Assembly: GCA_020634565.1 (NCBI GenBank)
Contig: JACKBN010000003.1
Coordinates: forward strand, 555,710 to 619,709
Origin: Ardenticatenaceae bacterium
GTDB taxonomy: Bacteria; Chloroflexota; Anaerolineae; Promineifilales; Promineifilaceae
DNA: 64,000 bases
Reading direction: 5' to 3'
In this document: in pieces, positions 56,024-64,000 of the stretch
Numbering within the stretch: the first letter of the stretch is position 1
Layout: each line of letters begins with the position of its first letter
Program-made: the position numbers and the translations under genes
The notes under the pieces: model-generated
Databases searched by the model: none
What the model saw: only the letters and a program-made list of their open reading frames with translations
What the model was told of the DNA's origin: nothing

Positions 56024-59000
56024 TTAAGAAGAAAGTCGCTTTTCAATTTGCTGCAGCAAATGATGATGATTAAGAAAAGTGGCAATCTCTTTCGCCTCAT
56101 GCCATGCTTTATCTTGCTTTTCATTATCCCCTAACTTATGGTAAACATCGCCGAGATGGCGCATGTTGTAAGCATAATTGAGCCGATCCTCGAGTTGGCG
56201 GAAGATTGCCAATGTTTTTTGGGTAATGCGTTCAGATTCTAGTGGGTTGTCTGTGGCCAGGTGGTTTAGGCTGATTTCATGCAAAATCATTGCCTCGTAG
56301 CGCAAGTTACCCAAACGTCGAAACACGCTCAGGCAATCATCAGCTAAAACATTGGCTTGCTCATATTTTTCTTCCATGCTGTAGATGGCAATGAGCAAAT
56401 ACATTACCAGACCCGTTTCCACCGCGTTGTTGAGCTGTTTGCATACTTCTAGTGCCTGATGGGCATAAGCTACGGCCGTTTCTAAATCCCCCCGCCGTAT
56501 TTCAATTTTTGAAAGCAGCTGTAAAACTCGAACCACCCCCTCATCATTGCCCACGGCCTGGTGCATTTTCATTGCCTGTTGGGCGGTGGCTTCGGCCTCA
56601 CTCAAATCTTCCTTGGTCTCAAAATAGAGGTTGGCTAGTTGATCCGTAGCTGTTGCTTCTTGTTTGGTTTCGTTGAGCTGGTGATGAATCTTGATGCTAT
56701 TTTGCAATATTTCTTCGGCACTTTCATACTCACCCTGATCCAGCAAAATGAACCCACGGAAAAAGTCGGCTTTGGCAATACCAGATCCGTCTTCCAATTC
56801 ATAGAAAATGCGCTGCGCCGTTTCCAGGTGTGCCCAGGCGGTATCGTAACTGCTCTGATCGACTTCGACCTCAGCCCAGCGGAGCAGTGTGTGTGCTAAA
56901 TCTTCGTTGGAGTCCAGCTTGCGTGCGGCCGTTTCTGCCAAAGCATATGCCGTGTTTGCGTCTTGATAACGGCCGTATCTAAACCAACTCGTCCCCAACG
57001 CTTCCGTCAAATCCAGCACCAGCCGCCAGATGCGCTCATCGTGCGCCACCTGTACCGCCGCCAGCAAATTCTCCCACTCAGGGTCTAGCGCTGCGAAATT
57101 TTCCTGATTCTCCTGAGCATAGTTAAGGAAATAGCGCACCATACGCTCGTTGGACACGTCATTATCGCCCAGCTTTTCGGCGGCAAAGTCAGCAAGCAGC
57201 GGATGCTGCCGGTAGCGCGTCTCGCCCACTTCCTGCGCCAGCGAAAGTGTGGTGAGCGTGTACAGATCGTCTTCGGTCAGGTACAGGTTCCAGTCGGCGA
57301 CAGCGGCGAGTGCTTCAGCAGTAAACGGCCGTCCGCCAAATACCGCAATCCGCGCAAAAAGGTCCTGTAACTCCTCGTCCAGTGCATCCCAACTGACTTC
57401 AAACGATGCGCGCACGGCCGAATCGCTAATCGCCAATCCCAGCCGCTGCTGTTCATCCTGCAACCGCTGCGCCATCGCTGCCAAACTCATGCGCGCACGG
57501 GATTTCAGCCGCTGGGCCGCAATTTCCACCGCCAGCGGTAGATGATGCAGCAGCGCGCCAATCTGTTCCGCTGCTGCGGCCTCATCGGGACTGGCCAACA
57601 CGCGCGGCTCGCCCAAAATTTCCACCAGCAGGGCGCGGCTGCTGTCGGCGGAAAGCTCTGGCACCACATAAGCGTGGGCGTTGAGCGCGGCGGAGATATC
57701 CAGATTGCGCGTGGTCAGTAGCGCCGCACTACGCGCGCCTTGCACCAGCAGCGGACGCGCTTCGGCCGCGTCATCGATGTTGTCTAGCACCAGCAAGGTT
57801 TGTTTGTCTACCAGCAGGCTGCGCACGGCCGTTTCTCGACTGGCCAAATCCGTCAGGCCGCTAAAATCATGATCGTAAGCGCGACCCCATAGCTCCAAAA
57901 TGTTGCTTGGCTCACTGGTGTGCGTGTTCGCCCACAGCACCCCGTCGGCAAACTGGGCGCGTACAGCCTGCGCCACCGCCGCCGCCAGCGACGTTTTGCC
58001 GATGCCCCCCATACCTACCAACGCCACAATCTGCTCCTGCTTGAGCAACGCGCCCAATTCTGCCAGCGCCACCGCGCGCCCTACAAAATGGGGCGGCGCA
58101 TTCGGTGCCTGGAATGGGCCAGATGGTGCGGCTGGCGGGGAAGCTGCTTTGACGGGTGGTGGCAGCGGTGTGTTTAGAATTATTTCAGCCGCACGGCCAT
58201 CGTCCAGCCCGTGCAAAATGGCTTCCAGCGCCGCGCCCACCTGCCGCACGGAGGCGATGCGCTGGATTTTGTCCTTGCGCAGCATCTGGTCCAGCAAATC
58301 GGCCAGCGCAGGGGGCAAATCCTGGCGAATGTGGCGGATGTCGGGCGTGGGTTCTTGCAGAATGGCCATGAGTGTTGCAGCTGAAGTAGAACGGGCAAAC
58401 GGCCGTTCCCCCGCTAACATCTCGTACAGCAGCAAACCAAATGACCAGATGTCCGATCGCTCATCCAGCGGTTCCCCCTGGCACGCTTCTGGGCTGAGGT
58501 AAGAGACCGTGCCCAGTACCGCGCCGTGCTGCGTCAGCGTGGAATCCTGACCCAGGCGGGCAATGCCAAAGTCTGTTAATTTGGGACGGCCGTCTTTATC
58601 CAAAAGCACATTCGCCGGTTTTATGTCCCGGTGCAAAATGTCCAGGCGATGGGCGCGAATGAGCGCGTCGCTCAAATCCAAGGCAATGCTCAGGACCTGC
58701 GGCAGCGGCGGGCGCGATTGCGCTTGCAAATAATTGAGCAAATCCCCACCATCCACCAGATCCATGATCAAAAAATAATGCCCCTCTTTTTCAGCGGTAG
58801 CCAAAAGCTGGACAATGTTGGGATGGGCCAACTGGCGCAGCGCTTCCCCTTCGCGCTGGAACCGCATCACCAGTTCCGGGTTCCCGGCCACGCGATTGCG
58901 GTCCAGCATTTTAATGGCCACCGGTTGCCCCGTCACGCTGTCGCGCCCGCGATACACCGTGCCCATCGCCCCCTGCCCAATCTGCTCACCCAGCTCGTAC

Positions 59001-59779
59001 TGGCCAGCGATGAGATCGGCATCATCTTTGCCAAACGCGCCCGCCTCAATTTGAGCCGCCAGATTGGTCGTCTCGCGCTCTGGGGGTGCGCCCAGCTCTT
59101 CATCTAGCACTTGCTGGCAGATGGCAAATTGCGCCAAAGCGGCACTGCGATCACCAGCCAGCGCCAATGCTCGCATGAGTTGGCGCTGGGCGGACTCGCG
59201 CCATGGCTCAAAAGCCAGCTGGTGGCGGGCCGTGGCCTGGGCTGCGGCAAAATCGGCCTGGGTAATTTGTCGTTCCGTCAAATCATCCAGCGCAGAGAGT
59301 GCGAGCCGATGCAGCCGCTCCCGCTCCTGCCGTAGCCGCGCTTCAAATTCCAGGCTGTCGCAAGTGAAACCAGGCAGCAGTTCCCCTTGATAATAGCCAT
59401 CGGGATGGCCAACGGCCGTTGCCAATTCCCCATGCGCCAACGCGGCCAAAAATGCCTGCACGTCCAACGTGTAATCACTTTCCGGATTCCACTGAATATT
59501 TTGGCGACTGACGAGCAAAAAAGGTTCGTCTACCTCATCGCTATCGTTGAGCAGTTGGCGCAGCTGGTAAAGGGTTTGGCGCAGGTTTTTCTTGGCGGTG
59601 CTGTCTGGCACGTCGGGCCAGAAGAGGGTGGCGAGGAGGTCGCGGGAGAACGGCCGTTCCGCTTGCAGGATGAGGTAGGCAAACAAGCCTTGCGTGTTCA
59701 CCGAGCGAAAATTGGTTAGGGGAACCCCATCCAATTCAGCTTGAAAAGGTCCAAAAAACGACACTTCTAGCCGGGGCAT
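56024..59779 (-). CDS. SARP-type regulator fused to Ser/Thr kinase, NB-ARC ATPase and TPR repeats
   Basis: The 1251-residue protein combines four modules. Residues 1-95 are a SARP/OmpR-type winged helix (LEVSFFGPFQAELDG; LLATLFWPD) and 96-250 the bacterial transcriptional activation domain. Residues 261-520 are a Ser/Thr kinase with the glycine loop GQGAMGTV, K290, HRDIKPAN (383-390) and DFG (403-405), so probably active. Residues 565-800 are an NB-ARC/STAND ATPase with Walker A GMGGIGKTS (589-597) and Walker B LLVLDNID. TPR repeats run from about 930 to the end. It should activate SARP-site promoters once the ATPase and kinase respond to a signal. The EAD gene is divergent. Confidence 0.92.
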   Translation of the reverse strand: MPRLEVSFFGPFQAELDGVPLTNFRSVNTQGLFAYLILQAERPFSRDLLATLFWPDVPDSTAKKNLRQTLYQLRQLLNDSDEVDEPFLLVSRQNIQWNPESDYTLDVQAFLAALAHGELATAVGHPDGYYQGELLPGFTCDSLEFEARLRQERERLHRLALSALDDLTERQITQADFAAAQATARHQLAFEPWRESAQRQLMRALALAGDRSAALAQFAICQQVLDEELGAPPERETTNLAAQIEAGAFGKDDADLIAGQYELGEQIGQGAMGTVYRGRDSVTGQPVAIKMLDRNRVAGNPELVMRFQREGEALRQLAHPNIVQLLATAEKEGHYFLIMDLVDGGDLLNYLQAQSRPPLPQVLSIALDLSDALIRAHRLDILHRDIKPANVLLDKDGRPKLTDFGIARLGQDSTLTQHGAVLGTVSYLSPEACQGEPLDERSDIWSFGLLLYEMLAGERPFARSTSAATLMAILQEPTPDIRHIRQDLPPALADLLDQMLRKDKIQRIASVRQVGAALEAILHGLDDGRAAEIILNTPLPPPVKAASPPAAPSGPFQAPNAPPHFVGRAVALAELGALLKQEQIVALVGMGGIGKTSLAAAVAQAVRAQFADGVLWANTHTSEPSNILELWGRAYDHDFSGLTDLASRETAVRSLLVDKQTLLVLDNIDDAAEARPLLVQGARSAALLTTRNLDISAALNAHAYVVPELSADSSRALLVEILGEPRVLASPDEAAAAEQIGALLHHLPLAVEIAAQRLKSRARMSLAAMAQRLQDEQQRLGLAISDSAVRASFEVSWDALDEELQDLFARIAVFGGRPFTAEALAAVADWNLYLTEDDLYTLTTLSLAQEVGETRYRQHPLLADFAAEKLGDNDVSNERMVRYFLNYAQENQENFAALDPEWENLLAAVQVAHDERIWRLVLDLTEALGTSWFRYGRYQDANTAYALAETAARKLDSNEDLAHTLLRWAEVEVDQSSYDTAWAHLETAQRIFYELEDGSGIAKADFFRGFILLDQGEYESAEEILQNSIKIHHQLNETKQEATATDQLANLYFETKEDLSEAEATAQQAMKMHQAVGNDEGVVRVLQLLSKIEIRRGDLETAVAYAHQALEVCKQLNNAVETGLVMYLLIAIYSMEEKYEQANVLADDCLSVFRRLGNLRYEAMILHEISLNHLATDNPLESERITQKTLAIFRQLEDRLNYAYNMRHLGDVYHKLGDNEKQDKAWHEAKEIATFLNHHHLLQQIEKRLSS

Positions 59780-59815
59780 GAACCATTTTACCGCAACGTC
59801 CTAACTATCGGCGAC

Positions 59816-59852
59816 ATCTGCTGACGATCTGCTGACGCTAGCCCATTAAAGT
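59816..59852 (+). promoter_or_regulatory. SARP-like operator/promoter, site C
   Basis: The 11-mer ATCTGCTGACG is repeated head to tail without mismatch at 59816-59826 and 59827-59837. TAAAGT (59847-59852) follows nine bases later as a -10 element. It lies between the divergent SARP-kinase gene and the EAD gene and is the cleanest of the four sites. Confidence 0.72.
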
Positions 59853-59902
59853 AACAGGCAGTGATGTAATGGAATGGTTTTTCGCACAAAAGGAGTAATC
59901 GG

Positions 59903-60355
59903 ATGCGCCAAGTAACAAATCGTCTCTCACTTGATAATCAGGCAAAAGAAGTTGTCATTTTAACCCAGGCTACCCCCGCTTTTGCCAGCTGGCTGCTGTT
60001 TCTGTTCAGTCTGTTTAGCATGACGTTTACCTACCTGACCTACCGCCAGGGTAAAAGCCAGCAGGCTTCTGTTACCACGTTGCAACCGTCTAAGCTAAAT
60101 AGCAAGGTGCAAACAACATTGCACGACATGCTGGACACCTACTTTAATGAACAAGAGCTGCGCGAACTGTGTTTTGACCTGGGTGTGGATTACGAAGATT
60201 TGCCCTTCTCTGGCCAGGGCAACAAGGCCCGTGAACTGGTCGCTTTGTGCGCTCGCCTGAACCAACTGAATAGCCTGCAACAAGAAATTGAACGGAAACG
60301 GCCGTCTCTGTTCACCATTCAGCCAAAATTACAGCACAACCGGGCCGTCGCTTAG
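59903..60355 (+). CDS. Membrane-anchored EAD-domain (death-like adaptor) protein
   Basis: The 150-residue protein has a membrane segment at residues 27-46 (FASWLLFLFSLFSMTFTYLT). A C-terminal domain follows (residues 70-137) with MLDTYFNEQELRELCFDLGV, DYEDLP and NKARELVALCARLNQL. That pattern is the bacterial effector-associated domain (EAD) of the six-helix death-like group, described as an adaptor joining STAND ATPases and effectors in conflict systems. Normal EADs are fused to effectors; here it is alone on a membrane anchor. AAAGGAGTAATCGG precedes the ATG. The metallophosphoesterase gene follows 87 bases later. Confidence 0.82.
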   Translation: MRQVTNRLSLDNQAKEVVILTQATPAFASWLLFLFSLFSMTFTYLTYRQGKSQQASVTTLQPSKLNSKVQTTLHDMLDTYFNEQELRELCFDLGVDYEDLPFSGQGNKARELVALCARLNQLNSLQQEIERKRPSLFTIQPKLQHNRAVA

Positions 60356-60442
60356 CCCTGATCTTGCTGGAAATTTGTCCTACTTCTCGTTTATTATCTT
60401 AGCAATCGCGTTTTTGTGTTACGTACATATTGGAGGAATCTC

Positions 60443-61633
60443 ATGTGGCAACGAATCAAGCAAGCCATCAAAATTATGTGGCAAGAAAAATCGTTAAAAG
60501 CTGGTTGGAAACATTTCCTGGAAATCAACATTTTGGCTGGACTGGATAAAGCGTATCAAAATCAGGACAGCCTGGCAGCGCTACCCGCTATTGACCTGGA
60601 TGCTGAGCATCCCAAATACATCATCTTTTCGGATCAGCATCGCGGGGCACGGAATGGTGCCGACGACTTTCAGGCGTCGGAGCGGGCCTACAACGCGGCG
60701 CTGGCTTACTACTTTGAGATGGGCTACCACCTGATCGCCCTCGGTGATGTGGAGGAGTTGTGGGAGGAACGGCCGTCCAAAGTGCTCAGAAATTACACCC
60801 GCTCTTTGGAATTAGAAGCGAAGTTCCATGAACACGGCCGTTATCACCGCGTCTTTGGCAACCATGATGACATCTGGAAATCTGCTCGCCTCGTTGAACA
60901 TTATTTGCAAAGCACCTTTGGTGCCAAGAAGCTCATCGTGTATGAAAGCCTGCGCATCCCCGTGCAGCAGAATGGGGAAGATATCGGTGAATTTTATCTG
61001 GTACACGGCCACCAAGGCTCCATCGAGAGCGATTACCTGACCCGCCTGTCGCGCATCTTTGTGCGCTACATCTGGCGCGTTTTCCAGGGAATTACCAAAA
61101 AGCGGCTCAACACTCCAGCTACCAACTGGCAAAAACGCCAGCTCACCAATATTGCCATGTACAACTGGGCAGCGGCTCAAGAGAATCTGGTGTTGGTGAC
61201 GGGACACACACATTATCCCGTCTTCGAATCCAAAACTCACGAGGCGCAGCTGGTAGAAGCCTTAGAACGGGCGGCCACACCGGCCGATCGAGCTGCCGTT
61301 GCCGCCGAGCTGGAATGGGTTCGCGCCCAAGGCTCACAACCGCCTCAAGCTAACGAGGCATATCCAGAAGCGGAAAAATCGTGCTACTTCAACAGCGGCT
61401 GTTGCAGCTTTTCTGATGGCAAGATTACGGGGTTGGAAATTGTAAACGGCCGTATCCGCCTCATTCGCTGGCCAGATGACACCGGGGAACCCAACGCCAA
61501 AGAGTTGACATCTGCTCCCCTGCACTCAGTTTTTGCGACGGTGAATGCTAACATAGGCCCAATTGAACCAGTTCCCACGCCCCTTGAGCTACCACTCGTT
61601 GCCAACGGCCACAAGCATACCGTAGCCGCCTAA
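60443..61633 (+). CDS. Cytosolic calcineurin-like metallophosphoesterase
   Basis: The 396-residue protein has the five metallophosphoesterase motifs: IIFSDQHRG (D-x-H variant), LIALGDVEELWEE, VFGNHDDIW, YLVHGHQGS and VLVTGHTHYPVF. The aspartate-histidine metal ligands are retained; the first motif reads SDQH rather than the usual DxH with Gly. No membrane segment is evident. The family hydrolyses phosphoesters; nucleic acid or cyclic nucleotide are possible substrates. ATG 60443 follows TTGGAGGAATCTC. It lies downstream of the EAD gene, probably on the same transcript from site C, and could be the effector of that pair (inference). Confidence 0.85.
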   Translation: MWQRIKQAIKIMWQEKSLKAGWKHFLEINILAGLDKAYQNQDSLAALPAIDLDAEHPKYIIFSDQHRGARNGADDFQASERAYNAALAYYFEMGYHLIALGDVEELWEERPSKVLRNYTRSLELEAKFHEHGRYHRVFGNHDDIWKSARLVEHYLQSTFGAKKLIVYESLRIPVQQNGEDIGEFYLVHGHQGSIESDYLTRLSRIFVRYIWRVFQGITKKRLNTPATNWQKRQLTNIAMYNWAAAQENLVLVTGHTHYPVFESKTHEAQLVEALERAATPADRAAVAAELEWVRAQGSQPPQANEAYPEAEKSCYFNSGCCSFSDGKITGLEIVNGRIRLIRWPDDTGEPNAKELTSAPLHSVFATVNANIGPIEPVPTPLELPLVANGHKHTVAA

Positions 61634-61641
61634 TCAGCGTA

Positions 61642-61704
61642 GATTGGACCAATTTCAGTTGAGAATTTTTCATAGGCTCTATCAATAAATTGGTCCAATC
61701 TTTT
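61642..61704. other. 14-bp inverted repeat after the metallophosphoesterase gene
   Basis: GATTGGACCAATTT (61642-61655) pairs perfectly with AAATTGGTCCAATC (61687-61700), followed by TTTT. The loop is 31 bases. It could be an intrinsic terminator with a large loop, or an operator. Confidence 0.6.
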
Positions 61705-61767
61705 CGCCAACTGCCTAACCCCGAACAAAACAAATTCAAAGCCTTAAACTTGAGGCTCCCTCTTCCC

Positions 61768-61798
61768 AAGAGCACCGTTTCGGCGGTGCTCTTTTTTG
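61768..61798 (+). terminator. Intrinsic terminator
   Basis: AAGAGCACCG (61768-61777) pairs with CGGTGCTCTT (61784-61793), a perfect 10-bp stem with a 6-base loop and a T-run. It ends the EAD-metallophosphoesterase unit. Confidence 0.88.
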
Positions 61799-61820
61799 TG
61801 TAGTGCCCCAATTTTCCCTG

Positions 61821-61885
61821 CTGACGATCCGCTGACGTTATCCCCGAAATCTGCTGACGAACTGAAGACGGCCGTTCGCTATCCT
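61821..61885 (+). promoter_or_regulatory. SARP-like operator/promoter, site D
   Basis: CTGACG occurs at 61821, 61832 and 61854, with a degenerate AAGACG at 61865; all starts fall on one 11-bp register (the 61843 position is poor). TATCCT (61880-61885) follows nine bases after the last. The string GACGGCCGTTCGCTA is shared with site B. It precedes the 40-residue peptide gene. Confidence 0.68.
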
Positions 61886-61977
61886 GCTTGTAATTCATTA
61901 AGCAACGGGACAACCGGCCGGAACACCCAATGCCCCATAACTTGTAACGGAACAATCAGTTCGTAAAGGAGATTAAA

Positions 61978-62100
61978 ATGTTTAGCGTAGCCATTTCGGG
62001 TGTTCTATTTTTGTCACAAGCCATGCTGGTCATCAAACCACTTATCGCCATTGGCAGCCTGCTGTGTGACGGAGGTTCAAGCGGCCACTGCGGCATCTAA
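61978..62100 (+). CDS. 40-residue hydrophobic peptide with C-terminal two-cysteine tail
   Basis: The encoded peptide opens MFSVAISGVLFLSQAMLV and ends LLCDGGSSGHCGI. Residues 2-29 are mostly hydrophobic, and Cys30 and Cys38 lie close to the C-terminus around a small Gly/Ser/His loop. The start has a strong ribosome site (AAAGGAGATTAAA). The gene lies between site D and a terminator, so it is a complete transcription unit. Candidates are a signalling or bacteriocin-like peptide, a small membrane toxin, or a modified-peptide precursor; no modifying enzyme is nearby. Confidence in the gene is fair; function is unknown. Confidence 0.6.
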   Translation: MFSVAISGVLFLSQAMLVIKPLIAIGSLLCDGGSSGHCGI

Positions 62101-62127
62101 AACGTCAAGTTAACCTATCCGTTTACA

Positions 62128-62159
62128 CGGGAGTGAAATCAGTTTCACTCCCGTTTTTT
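62128..62159. terminator. Intrinsic terminator of the peptide gene, overlapping the regulator stop
   Basis: CGGGAGTGAAA (62128-62138) pairs over 11 bp with TTTCACTCCCG (62143-62153), followed by TTTTTTG on the + strand. Its right arm overlaps the last codons and stop of the convergent NB-ARC/TPR gene. Confidence 0.9.
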
Positions 62160-64000
62160 GTTGTCTGCTGCATTTAGCTTCCCGATTCCCTGGCGGATCA
62201 ACGTTTCATTATGGCGATCGCCCACTGCTTGGCTGAGCGATAGGGCGGTTTGGTAACAAGTGAGGGCTTCTGGGAAACGGCCGTTTGCCGCCAAAATATC
62301 ACCCAACAGCCGCAATGCATTTCCTTCCCCCGCTCGATCCCCAATTTGGCGGTGCAGCTGCAAGGCTTGCGCCGTGTACTGCTCCGCTTCTTCAAGCCAA
62401 CCCGCCTTTAGCCCATTCCAGCCCAAATTATGATACAGCGGCGCTTGTGCACCCGGCCCACCTGCCGCTTCCGCCAGCGCAATTGCCTGCAGCAAATAGC
62501 CCTGCGCCGCCGCAAAATCATCGCTTAGCGTGGCCAGCGCGCTCAAATTATTCAGGGCCATTGCTTGCCCCTGCCGATCGTTGTTGGCCTGGCTAATTTG
62601 CAGCGCTTCAGCCAGCGCCGTTTGTGCCGCTTCCAGACGGGAAAGACGACGTGCAACCAGCCCAAGGCTGGTTAATACAAAGCCTACCAGGCGGCGATGT
62701 TTTATTTGTCGGGCAATGTTTAATGCCTGTTCAAATGTGGACAACGACTGTTCGTGCGCCCCTTGTAAATCGAAAACAACGCCCAAATGAAAAGTGGCGA
62801 CGGCCTGAAGCAGCTGAAAATCCTTTTTTTGCGCCAAAGCCAGGCCTTGCTGAACTTGTTCCGCAGCTGTGGCCAAATCACCTTGTCGCCACAAAATTTC
62901 CCCTCCCGTGAGCTGCAAGCGCGCTCTGACCCAGGCATCTGTCGTCAGGCTCAGCGCTTCCTGCACGATTTGGTTGGCCGCCGCATAGTTGGACAGGCGT
63001 ACTTGCAGGGCCGCCTGCTGCGTCAGCAGTTGGGCGAGCGTCTCTGGCTGTCCGGCTGGGCGCACGGCTTTGGCCGCCGCCTCAAACAGGCGCACGCCTT
63101 CATGGTAAAAGCCGCGAATTTGGCAAAAATCGGAGAGCGGCACAACTGCTGGCAAAATGGCAGCAAAATCATGACGGGTTACGGCCGTTTCCCACGCCCC
63201 CTTCACATTTTCCCATGCCCTTGCGATCCGCTGCCCCGCCAGATGGGGCATCTCGCCGTTGAGCGCTCCGCCCAAATCGGCCACTGCCTGCAAATAGTAG
63301 TGGCTGTGCCGCACGATGGCCTCGTTTTCGGGGAAAGCGGCCAGCTTTTCGGCGGCAAACTGGCGCAGCAGGGCGTGCAGCACAAAGCGATCCCCCTGCT
63401 TTTGCAGCAGCGATTTTTCCTCCAGCGTTTGCAGCTCGTACAGCGTCGCCTGCGTCACTGCTTCAGCGGCGCGCTCGCTGAACGGCCCCAAAAAGACCGA
63501 CAGGCTGGCCAGCTGCGCCTGCTCCGCCGGGGTGAGCAGCGCCCAGGAGCTGTCGAACACGGCGCGCATGGAGCGATGGCGCGGCGGAATATCGCGCCGC
63601 CGCGTGGCCAGCGTATCAATGGAATTTTGCAGGGCGGCAATGATTTGGGGGAGCGTTTGGTGGCGCAGCGCGGCGGCAGCCAATTCCAGCGCCAGCGGCA
63701 AACCGGCCAGCAGGCGGCACAAGGTCACCACGTCAGCCACGTTTTTATCTGTGAGTTGGAAACGGCCGTTTGCCCGCGCCGCCCGATCGGCAAAAAGCTG
63801 CACGGCGGGAAAGGTGGTGGGGTCTTGAGGAACGGCCGTTGTGTTCAAAAACGGGTCAGCGATGGGCGGCAGCGGCAATCGTTCCAGCGGCAGCACCCAT
63901 TCTGCCTGAAAGTTGAGCGGCTCACGCGAAGTGCAGATGACGCACAAGCCCGGCGCTTGCTGGAGTAGTTCCAACACCAGCGGCGCGCCGTCCAACAGCG
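62145..64000 (-). CDS. NB-ARC/AfsR-like regulator with TPR repeats (N-terminus beyond window)
   Basis: The visible 618 residues are the C-terminal part of a large regulator whose start lies past the right edge. Residues near the edge belong to the STAND ATPase (LCVICTSREPLNF; LLAGLPLALELAAAALR), followed by a winged-helix-like region (SLSVFLGPFSERAAEAV) and TPR-rich helices to the end. This is the layout of AfsR/SARP or LuxR-type ATPase regulators. It is convergent to the 40-residue peptide gene and shares its terminator. Whether it carries a SARP DNA-binding domain cannot be seen. Confidence 0.85.
   Translation of the reverse strand, partial: LLDGAPLVLELLQQAPGLCVICTSREPLNFQAEWVLPLERLPLPPIADPFLNTTAVPQDPTTFPAVQLFADRAARANGRFQLTDKNVADVVTLCRLLAGLPLALELAAAALRHQTLPQIIAALQNSIDTLATRRRDIPPRHRSMRAVFDSSWALLTPAEQAQLASLSVFLGPFSERAAEAVTQATLYELQTLEEKSLLQKQGDRFVLHALLRQFAAEKLAAFPENEAIVRHSHYYLQAVADLGGALNGEMPHLAGQRIARAWENVKGAWETAVTRHDFAAILPAVVPLSDFCQIRGFYHEGVRLFEAAAKAVRPAGQPETLAQLLTQQAALQVRLSNYAAANQIVQEALSLTTDAWVRARLQLTGGEILWRQGDLATAAEQVQQGLALAQKKDFQLLQAVATFHLGVVFDLQGAHEQSLSTFEQALNIARQIKHRRLVGFVLTSLGLVARRLSRLEAAQTALAEALQISQANNDRQGQAMALNNLSALATLSDDFAAAQGYLLQAIALAEAAGGPGAQAPLYHNLGWNGLKAGWLEEAEQYTAQALQLHRQIGDRAGEGNALRLLGDILAANGRFPEALTCYQTALSLSQAVGDRHNETLIRQGIGKLNAADNKKRE

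Noticed and set aside
62787..63968. 393-codon plus-strand frame opposite the NB-ARC/TPR gene
   Set aside because: Antisense shadow; the minus frame has clear STAND and TPR features.

Overview
The window looks like chromosomal DNA of a Chloroflexota bacterium, probably from the Anaerolineae/Caldilineae/Ardenticatenales side; this is inferred from gene content and style, not from a marker gene. The clues are many MalE/ChvE-type sugar importers, large SARP/AfsR-like and NB-ARC/TPR regulators, FAS1, FG-GAP and L,D-transpeptidase surface proteins, paired FemAB-like genes, mid-50s GC by eye, and no rRNA or tRNA. The octamer ACGGCCGT occurs about 100 times (hand count) in genes and spacers, like the HIP1 motif of cyanobacteria.

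1-20.8 kb is an L-arabinose/arabinan utilisation island on the + strand. It has a ChvE/GguAB-type monosaccharide importer (5' end cut), an SDR oxidoreductase, an FGGY kinase in the ribulokinase position, AraD, AraA, a terminator, a LacI-family regulator behind a clear promoter with stacked palindromes, a CUT1 oligosaccharide importer without its own ATPase, then GH51, GH2, GH43 (lipoprotein) and GH127 enzymes closed by a terminator. The lipoprotein GH43 would cut arabinan outside, the CUT1 importer would bring in oligosaccharides, GH51/GH127/GH2 would finish them inside, and AraA/kinase/AraD would feed xylulose-5-phosphate to the pentose phosphate pathway.

20.9-44.7 kb is a mosaic of housekeeping and envelope genes: chromate transporter, FKBP prolyl isomerases (one a three-domain lipoprotein), tandem acyltransferases, DNA polymerase I, a two-domain FAS1 protein, an EEP nuclease broken by a one-base deletion, an MFS transporter, a HAD phosphatase, an FG-GAP/Calx-beta surface protein, an L,D-transpeptidase, a zinc-ribbon coiled-coil protein, two FemAB-like proteins, an isocitrate/isopropylmalate dehydrogenase and a YccF-like protein. 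45.0-51.1 kb holds a 1607-residue hybrid sensor kinase and a membrane metallophosphoesterase.

51.2-64 kb is the least ordinary part. Four intergenic regions carry CTGACG-type direct repeats with 11-bp phasing, each followed nine bases later by a -10-like hexamer. That is the architecture of SARP activator sites. They precede a 47-residue membrane peptide and GNAT-like protein, a glycine-zipper protein, a membrane-anchored EAD (death-like adaptor) protein with a metallophosphoesterase, and a 40-residue two-cysteine peptide. The EAD gene is divergent from a 1251-residue protein that joins SARP, Ser/Thr kinase, NB-ARC and TPR domains. A second NB-ARC/TPR regulator runs off the right edge next to the 40-residue peptide. 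I propose a SARP-kinase-STAND controlled regulon of signalling, defence or cell-death type. Identical 118-bp hairpin-bearing repeats lie at 3.7 and 52.9 kb.
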